In this document: positions 58,409-64,000 of the stretch, one piece after another
Position numbering within the stretch: position 1 is the stretch's first letter
Layout: the number at the start of each line of letters is the position of its first letter
Notes under the pieces: generated by a model
Databases searched by the model: none
Seen by the model: only the letters and a program-made list of their open reading frames with translations
What the model was told of the DNA's origin: nothing
Origin: Geobacillus sp. 46C-IIa
GTDB lineage: Bacteria; Bacillota; Bacilli; Bacillales; Anoxybacillaceae
Direction: 5' to 3'
Assembly (NCBI RefSeq): GCF_014679505.1
Contig: NZ_CP061474.1
Location: 836,001 to 900,000 of the forward strand
DNA length: 64,000 nucleotides
Made by a program: the position numbers and the translations under genes

Positions 58409-59185
58409 GTCATTGCGTTGGGCGGCTGCAGGGACTTCTTTGACTGCTAAGAAAAAGACGGCGAGCGAAACGAACCAATGGATAAAGGTGCTGTACGGGA
58501 CGATCGTTTGGACTGTCTCCATTAAAGCAAAAAAGACAGTCGACAGCGTAATCGCATAAGCCGACATGATCCATGTATGACGGTAGCGAAGCTTTTTGTC
58601 TAACATGCCGGCAAACATGAGGCCAAAAAAAGCGAGCAAGCAAACGCTGACGAATTTTCCCGCGCAAGCGAGCACATATAAAACAAGCCCGAAAAGCGGA
58701 ATAAGAACGGGGAGAAGCGACTGCAAGCTGGCAATAAACGCGCGCACGTCCTCGTCCGTGATGGTCACGTCCGGAAACGTGGCATAGCTGTAGTGCTGCG
58801 CCTGATAGCCGGCGACGAGCACAGCCTCATGTTTCAACAAGGCGATGGCGTTCGGCAGCCGTTCTACCTCCCGTCTCGTCACCTTACCCGTGCTGTCAAA
58901 AATGATCGTAAATCCACCCTGGTCAATATGAATCGGTTCAGCCGCTTCTGAGCGAAGCTCGCCGTTTTCAATCGAAAAGGGCGGGAGGTCGTTACGCAAC
59001 AAAGCGCTTGTCGTGCGGATGCTCTCAGCTAGCGACGTTGAAGCATAGTAAAAAGTCGGGAGAACGGATAAAAGCGTCAGCAAAAACAAATAGCCAATTG
59101 TTTTTCCAATTCCTTGAAATCGAAAACGGGCGATGTCTTTGGGGGAATATAGGCTTTTCCATAGTTGGACGAATACATTCATCAT
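58406..59185 (-). CDS. yqgB: DUF1189 family membrane protein (YqgB)
   Basis: A 259-residue DUF1189 protein with one membrane segment near residue 30-50, a large extracytoplasmic region and four C-terminal membrane segments. The start NVFVQLWKSLYSPKDIARFRF is typical for the family. Function is unknown. The start is the ATG-ATG pair at 59185/59182 behind AAAGGTGTGG; open frame upstream to 59467 is not coding. Same relative place as in B. subtilis, before sodA. Confidence 0.85.
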   Translation of the reverse strand: MMNVFVQLWKSLYSPKDIARFRFQGIGKTIGYLFLLTLLSVLPTFYYASTSLAESIRTTSALLRNDLPPFSIENGELRSEAAEPIHIDQGGFTIIFDSTGKVTRREVERLPNAIALLKHEAVLVAGYQAQHYSYATFPDVTITDEDVRAFIASLQSLLPVLIPLFGLVLYVLACAGKFVSVCLLAFFGLMFAGMLDKKLRYRHTWIMSAYAITLSTVFFALMETVQTIVPYSTFIHWFVSLAVFFLAVKEVPAAAQRND

Positions 59186-59371
59186 GGCCACACCTTTCTT
59201 TTTCTCCATTTCCATTGTATATGCCGGAACAGGCGAATTCAACTGTGATCGTTTCCTGTTCATTGGCGGACAGGCAAATTCATTGAAACATTGTGGCAAT
59301 TTTGGTAAGCTAATTTTACACGGACGGCTTTGCGTCCGCATTACATATACGAACAAAAGGAGGAGATTTGT

Positions 59372-59986
59372 ATGCCATTTGAACTGCCGGCATTGCCGTA
59401 TGCGTACGATGCGCTCGAGCCGCATATCGACAAAGAAACGATGAACATCCACCACACGAAGCACCATAACACATACGTGACGAACTTAAATGCGGCGCTT
59501 GAAGGGCATGCTGATTTGCAAAACAAATCGTTGGAAGAGTTGCTCAGCAATTTGGAAGCCCTTCCGGAAAGCATTCGCACCGCAGTGCGCAACAACGGCG
59601 GCGGCCATGCGAACCATTCGCTCTTCTGGACGATTTTATCGCCAAACGGCGGCGGCGAGCCGACAGGTGAGCTGGCTGAAGCGATCAACCAAAAATTCGG
59701 CAGCTTTGCGGCGTTTAAAGACGAGTTTTCGAAAGCAGCGGCTGGCCGTTTCGGCTCCGGCTGGGCGTGGCTTGTCGTCAACAACGGCGAGCTGGAAATT
59801 ACGAGCACGCCGAACCAAGACTCGCCGATCATGGAAGGCAAAACGCCGATCCTTGGCTTGGACGTTTGGGAGCATGCGTACTACTTGAAATACCAAAACC
59901 GCCGTCCGGAATACATCGCGGCGTTCTGGAACGTCGTCAACTGGGATGAAGTCGCGAAACGATACAGCGAAGCAAAAGCAAAATAA
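59372..59986 (+). CDS. sodA: Superoxide dismutase (Mn)
   Basis: The 204-residue enzyme converts superoxide to hydrogen peroxide and oxygen. Metal ligands are in NIHHTKHH (first His), ANHSLFW, and [11 protein letters not shown] (Asp and His). The residue pattern [11 protein letters not shown] and the DVWEHAYY motif fit the manganese subgroup. The ATG lies behind AAAAGGAGGAG. Monocistronic with a strong terminator. Confidence 0.97.
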   Translation: MPFELPALPYAYDALEPHIDKETMNIHHTKHHNTYVTNLNAALEGHADLQNKSLEELLSNLEALPESIRTAVRNNGGGHANHSLFWTILSPNGGGEPTGELAEAINQKFGSFAAFKDEFSKAAAGRFGSGWAWLVVNNGELEITSTPNQDSPIMEGKTPILGLDVWEHAYYLKYQNRRPEYIAAFWNVVNWDEVAKRYSEAKAK

Positions 59987-60000
59987 GTAAAGCCATAACG

Positions 60001-60033
60001 AAAAAACGGGGCAAGTGATTCGCCCCGTTTTTT
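60001..60033 (+). terminator. Terminator after sodA
   Basis: AAAAAACGGGGC / GCCCCGTTTTTT stem with a 9-nt loop and T tail. Confidence 0.88.
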
Positions 60034-60104
60034 CATTGGTCTAAAGGTGCATAGCGGCAGCGGAAATGGCTACACTACCGGATAGATGAAAAGGGGAGTT
60101 TACG

Positions 60105-61397
60105 ATGTCATTATTCGAAAAATTGACTGGCCAAGAACGGATGGATCGCGATTTGCTGCTGCTTCTTTGCATCGGCGGGTTTTATGCGCTTGCTGTCTCG
60201 CTGTCCAATACGTTTGTCAACATTTATTTATGGAAACAGACCGGTGACTTTCGCGACTTGGCGCTGTATAATTTGGCGGTCGTCACCATGCAGCCGCTGA
60301 CGTTTCTATTCGCCGGCCGGCTGGCGAAACAAATTGACCGCATTCTTATCCTGCGGCTCGGGGTGTCGTGTTTAGCCGTTTTTTTTGTCACTGTTTTGTT
60401 CGTCGGTCCCCGAGCCCATCAATATTTGCTCGTTCTCGGCGCGCTGTTGGGGGTTGGCTATGGCTTTTATTGGTTGGCGTTTAACGTGTTGACGTTTGAA
60501 ATTACGGAACCGGAAACGCGCGACTTTTTTAACGGTTTTTTCGGAGTGCTCACATCGTCAGCCGGCATGATCGGACCGATTGTCGCCGGCTATATGATTT
60601 CATCGCTCGCCGGCCTAAAAGGGTATACGCTCGTTTTCTCGCTGTCGCTTGGCTTGTTTATTGTCGCCGTGCTGCTCAGCTTCTTTCTCAAGCGCCGTAC
60701 AGCGGCGGGAAAATACTTATTTCTTCGCATTTTAAAGGAACGGAACCAAAATGAGAATTGGCGGTTGATTACGAACGCTCATTTTTTTCAAGGACTGCGT
60801 GAAGGGTCGTTTGTGTTTGTCATTTCGGTGTTGGTGTATGTCACCTCAAACAGTGAATGGGCGCTCGGCAAGTACGGGCTCGTCAATTCATTTACATCGT
60901 TTGTCGCCTACTATGCAGTTTCCCGGCTGATGAGGCAGGAATATCGGATGAAAGCCATTTTATTGGGAGGACTGTTGCTCTATGCGGCCATTTTTCTCAT
61001 TGTCCTTCAGCCGTCTTACCCCCGTTTGATTGTTTATGCCGTCACGATCGCCGTCGCTTACCCGATTTTGCTCGTTCCGTACTCCTCATTAACGTTTGAT
61101 GTAATCGGGAGGAGCTGGAAATCGGCAGAGGCGCGCGTTGAGTATATTGTCGTCCGCGAGCTGTTTTTAAACGCCGGGCGGATGGCATCGATTTTAGCCT
61201 TTTTGGCGGCGGTGACATTGTTTGGGGAAAAGATGGGCATTCGTATGCTCATGTTTGTATGCGGGGCTGGACATCTGGTGATTTACTGGTTCGTCCGCCG
61301 CATTCGTTTCACGGATGGCCGCCCGGAACGGGACCGGCCGGAGACGCTCTTGTTTCGGACGAAGCTGGCCGGTGAACGGGGCGGCTCATCGGTGTAA
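60105..61397 (+). CDS. yqgE: MFS transporter YqgE-like
   Basis: A 430-residue major-facilitator-type permease with about twelve hydrophobic segments and a central cytoplasmic loop (about 195-220). Substrate is unknown. It lies between sodA and pbpA as yqgE does in B. subtilis. The ATG follows AAAGGGGAG. Confidence 0.85.
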   Translation: MSLFEKLTGQERMDRDLLLLLCIGGFYALAVSLSNTFVNIYLWKQTGDFRDLALYNLAVVTMQPLTFLFAGRLAKQIDRILILRLGVSCLAVFFVTVLFVGPRAHQYLLVLGALLGVGYGFYWLAFNVLTFEITEPETRDFFNGFFGVLTSSAGMIGPIVAGYMISSLAGLKGYTLVFSLSLGLFIVAVLLSFFLKRRTAAGKYLFLRILKERNQNENWRLITNAHFFQGLREGSFVFVISVLVYVTSNSEWALGKYGLVNSFTSFVAYYAVSRLMRQEYRMKAILLGGLLLYAAIFLIVLQPSYPRLIVYAVTIAVAYPILLVPYSSLTFDVIGRSWKSAEARVEYIVVRELFLNAGRMASILAFLAAVTLFGEKMGIRMLMFVCGAGHLVIYWFVRRIRFTDGRPERDRPETLLFRTKLAGERGGSSV

Positions 61398-61473
61398 AAA
61401 GTTGTCCATGTTTTTCCCTAGCCTTGCCTGCCTTTTTCTTTTACAATAGGGGGAGGGAAAGGAGGACCGGGGG

Positions 61474-63570
61474 ATGAAACGGAAGAAGCGGGCGCAAGTG
61501 CCGATCCGGTTAAACATTTTGTTTTTCTTTGTCTTTTTATTGTTTTCAGTGCTTATTTTGCGCTTGGGCGTTGTGCAAATTGTGTACGGAGAGGACTATC
61601 GCCGCGAAGTGGAACGGACGCAGGATGAAGTTGTCAGCACGCCGGTGCCGCGCGGCAAAATTTTCGACCGGTTTGGCCAAGTGATCGTCGACAATACACC
61701 ACAAAAGGCGATTACGTATACGCGCTCAAAAACGACTCAACCAGAAGAAATATTGGAAGTGGCAAGGAAGCTCGCTCAATATATTGATATTCCGGATGCC
61801 GAAAAAAAAGTGACCGAACGCGATATGAAAGACTATTGGATTTTGACGCGCCCGGACGAGGCGAAAAAGAAAGTGAGCGAACGAGAACGGAAAACGCTCG
61901 CTGATCAAGGCTTGACGCAAAAAGAAATTGACAAAAAAGTATATGAGTGGACGCTCGACCGCATTACAGAGAAGGACTTGGCGCAAATTTCGCCGGCAGA
62001 GCTTGAAGTGATTGCCATTAAGCGTGAGATGGAAAGCGGCTATGCGCTGACGCCGCAGACGGTGAAAAGCAAAGGCGTGACTGACCGCGAATATGCGGTC
62101 GTCAGCGAACACTTAAGCGAGCTGCCCGGTGTCAACACGACCGTTGATTGGGACCGGAAATACGTCTACGACAACACGTTCCGCTCCGTGCTCGGGAGCG
62201 TGACGGAAGAAGATGAGGGCGTCCCGCGCGAGCGGCTCGACCACTTTTTAGCCCGCGACTACAGCCGCAACGACCGCGTCGGCAAAAGTTATTTGGAGAT
62301 GCAGTATGAAGAAGTGCTCCACGGCAAAAAGGCGAAAGTGAAAAACATCGTGGACAAATCAGGCAACGTCGTCTCGGTTGAGCAAGTGTATCCGGGCGAG
62401 CGCGGCAAAGATCTCGTTTTGACGGTCGATGCCGAACTGCAACAACAAGTCGAGCAAATTATTGAGCAGGAGATTTTGGCCACGAAGCGCAAAGGCCGCT
62501 CCCCGCTCTTGGACCGGGCGTTCGTCGTTATGATGAATCCAAAAACGGGCGAAGTATTGGCGATGGCCGGAAAGCTCCTTCGGGACGGCGAGTTTGTCGA
62601 CTTTGCCATCGGCAACATCACATCGGCTTACGCGATGGGGTCGGCGGTGAAAGGGGCAACGGTGCTCACCGGCTTCCAAACCGGGGTGCTCCATCCGAAT
62701 ACGTATATTAAGGATGAGCCGCTCTATATCGCGGGAACTCCAGTGAAAAAATCATGGAAAACGATGGGGACGATCAACGAGCTGACCGCGCTTAAACAAT
62801 CATCGAACGTCTATATGTTCAAAACCGCTATCGCCATCGGCGGTGGCGTATACCGTCCGCATCGGCCGCTTGACATCAATCCGGCGGCGTTTACGACGAT
62901 GCGCCATTATTTCAGCCAATTCGGGTTGGGCGTGAAAACCGGCATCGACTTGCCGAACGAATTGGGCGGTTTCCAAGGCCAAAGTATGCGCGGCGGGTTT
63001 TTGCTTGACTTGGCGATCGGCCAGTACGACATGTATACGCCGATGCAGCTGGCGCAATACGTTTCGACGATCGCCAACGGCGGCTACCGGATGAAGCCGC
63101 TTTTGGTCAAAGAAATCCGCGAGCCGTCCGTTGACGGAAAAGAGCCTGGCCGGATCATTCGGCGGTTTGAGCCGGTCGTTTTAAACCGCGTCGATATGAA
63201 AACCGAGTACATTCAACGGGTGCAGGAAGGATTTCGCCGCGTCATGCAAGAGCCGGGGGGGACGGCGTATTCGTATTTTGCCAATGCCCCGTACAATCCG
63301 GCCGGTAAAACAGGGACGGCCGAAGCGTTTTATGACGGACCGACCCAAAGCCGGCGGAATGATCCAACGTACAACTTGACGCTTATTGGCTATGCGCCGT
63401 ATAACGATCCGCAAGTATCGTTCGTGGTCGTTGTCCCATGGGCGACGCAAGGGGAAAGCGACGGCATTAACAACCGCATCGGCCGCCGCGTTTTAGATGC
63501 GTATTTTGAATTGAAGGCAAAGAGGGTAAATGGAGAGAAGGCAGCCGCACAAACAAGCGGGCAACAATAA
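61474..63570 (+). CDS. pbpA: Penicillin-binding protein 2 (PbpA, class B transpeptidase)
   Basis: A 698-residue class B PBP with an N-terminal membrane anchor (about 10-33), a dimerisation domain beginning at the RGKIFDRFG motif, and a transpeptidase domain. Active-site motifs: SAVK with Ser390 and Lys393, SSN at 443-445, KTG at 612-614. It cross-links peptidoglycan for elongation. The ATG lies behind GGGAAAGGAGGACCGGG. A strong terminator follows. Confidence 0.95.
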   Translation: MKRKKRAQVPIRLNILFFFVFLLFSVLILRLGVVQIVYGEDYRREVERTQDEVVSTPVPRGKIFDRFGQVIVDNTPQKAITYTRSKTTQPEEILEVARKLAQYIDIPDAEKKVTERDMKDYWILTRPDEAKKKVSERERKTLADQGLTQKEIDKKVYEWTLDRITEKDLAQISPAELEVIAIKREMESGYALTPQTVKSKGVTDREYAVVSEHLSELPGVNTTVDWDRKYVYDNTFRSVLGSVTEEDEGVPRERLDHFLARDYSRNDRVGKSYLEMQYEEVLHGKKAKVKNIVDKSGNVVSVEQVYPGERGKDLVLTVDAELQQQVEQIIEQEILATKRKGRSPLLDRAFVVMMNPKTGEVLAMAGKLLRDGEFVDFAIGNITSAYAMGSAVKGATVLTGFQTGVLHPNTYIKDEPLYIAGTPVKKSWKTMGTINELTALKQSSNVYMFKTAIAIGGGVYRPHRPLDINPAAFTTMRHYFSQFGLGVKTGIDLPNELGGFQGQSMRGGFLLDLAIGQYDMYTPMQLAQYVSTIANGGYRMKPLLVKEIREPSVDGKEPGRIIRRFEPVVLNRVDMKTEYIQRVQEGFRRVMQEPGGTAYSYFANAPYNPAGKTGTAEAFYDGPTQSRRNDPTYNLTLIGYAPYNDPQVSFVVVVPWATQGESDGINNRIGRRVLDAYFELKAKRVNGEKAAAQTSGQQ

Positions 63571-63575
63571 ACGAA

Positions 63576-63616
63576 GCTGATTCAACAGGCGCTTTCCCTG
63601 TTGAATCAGCCTTTTT
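63576..63616 (+). terminator. Terminator after pbpA
   Basis: A perfect 14-bp stem GCTGATTCAACAGG / CCTGTTGAATCAGC with a CTTTTT tail. Confidence 0.92.
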
Positions 63617-63781
63617 ATTGAATAAAACAAAGATGAATAAGCAAATAATAAATACATCTAGCCGGCTATTTAATTTCTGGGTGCTGTCAATTTAAGTCCA
63701 TTGTTTCATAAATAAAGAAGCTCCTTTTTTATTTTTATGGGTGGCCAGTTGTCCAAGCCGGACAATAATGCGGCCAGAATG

Positions 63782-63835
63782 TTTACACAATCTTAACATT
63801 TCGTTTAAACCTCGTTAATAGCCGTCCTTTATGAT
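63782..63835 (+). promoter_or_regulatory. PhoP box and -10 element of pstS
   Basis: Four hexamers TTTACA, TTAACA, TTTAAA and TTAATA start at 63782, 63793, 63804 and 63815, an exact 11-bp period, matching the TT(A/C/T)ACA direct repeats bound by PhoP. A TATGAT -10 follows at 63830-63835. This replaces a -35 element and implies phosphate-starvation control. Confidence 0.87.
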
Positions 63836-63876
63836 AGGACATGTAGGAGAAAATGAAATGGGTAGGGGGAAAAACG

Positions 63877-64000
63877 ATGAACAAGTGGAAACGGCTCATG
63901 TTATCCGGGGTGCTCAGCGGGGTGATGGTGATCGCTGCTGCCTGTGGCGGAGGAAACGGAGCAGAGGAAAATGACGCCAACGGTGAGTCCGCAGCGAACG
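63877..64000 (+). CDS. pstS: Phosphate ABC transporter substrate-binding lipoprotein PstS (3' truncated by window edge)
   Basis: Only the first 41 codons are inside the window: a lipoprotein signal peptide (NKWKRLMLSGVLSGVMVIAAAC) with a probable lipidated cysteine, followed by a Gly/Asn/Glu-rich linker. The pstS call rests on position after pbpA as in B. subtilis and on the PhoP box; the mature domain is not visible. ATG 63877 follows TAGGGGGA. Confidence 0.8.
   Translation, partial: MNKWKRLMLSGVLSGVMVIAAACGGGNGAEENDANGESAAN

Overview
This window is a chromosomal segment of a thermophilic, spore-forming, competence-gene-bearing member of the Bacillaceae, most likely Geobacillus. The inference rests on gene order that follows the Bacillus subtilis yqeH-to-pstS block almost gene for gene, on strong G/C bias at third codon positions, on protein sequences that read as Geobacillus orthologues, and on sporulation genes (gpr, spoIIP, yqfC, yqfD). 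No rRNA, tRNA, CRISPR array or prophage was seen. No clearly new multi-gene system was found; the novelty lies in small relics, regulatory sites and local rearrangements.

Layout. 1-3868: yqeH (5' truncated), aroE, yhbY, nadD, yqeK, rsfS and a SAM methyltransferase, tightly packed or overlapping. 3869-5826: an insertion-like segment with one Rpn/PD-(D/E)XK nuclease-family gene flanked by two gene-free stretches. 5827-11137: comER (minus) and comEA/comEB/comEC, with a deleted IS607-type element (tnpA tail joined to tnpB RuvC half) wedged between comEA and comEB. 11231-15999: yqzM, holA, rpsT, gpr, spoIIP, yqxA. 16160-27368: lepA, hemW and the CIRCE-controlled heat-shock cluster hrcA-grpE-dnaK-dnaJ, followed by prmA, rsmE and mtaB. 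27668-30105: deoC, a Na/Pi cotransporter-like gene (minus), rpsU, yqeY. 30208-37046: yqfC-yqfD-phoH-pgpH-ybeY-dgkA-cdd-era, a long run of overlapping genes. 37148-39629: yqzL, recO, ccpN and the PPDK regulator. 39690-40414: a noncoding segment holding what looks like the 3' end of an IS200/IS605-type element directly before dnaG. 40415-50835: dnaG-rpoD (macromolecular synthesis operon), a membrane protein, cccA, trmK, a Nif3-like gene, ispH, yqfQ, cshB, nfo, yqfT. 50934-53954: a YitT-family gene, then a Zn-uptake cluster (ATPase, permease, zur) behind a Zur-box-like site. 53969-61397: a nucleotidase, yqfX, ispG, yqfZ, a methyl-accepting chemotaxis protein, yqgB, sodA, an MFS permease. 61474-64000: pbpA and the start of pstS behind a four-repeat PhoP box.

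Functional themes: ribosome biogenesis and translation (yqeH, yhbY, rsfS, lepA, era, ybeY, rpsT, rpsU, prmA, rsmE, mtaB, trmK), DNA replication and uptake (holA, dnaG, comE, recO, nfo), proteostasis (hrcA regulon), sporulation/germination, isoprenoid synthesis (ispG, ispH), metal and phosphate homeostasis (zur, pstS), and cell-envelope synthesis (pbpA, dgkA). The accessory events worth attention are the IS607 relic, the orphan IS605-like 3' end replacing yqxD before dnaG, a possible ATC start (or frameshift) in ccpN, a hairpin that buries the yqfC ribosome binding site, and several gene losses relative to B. subtilis.
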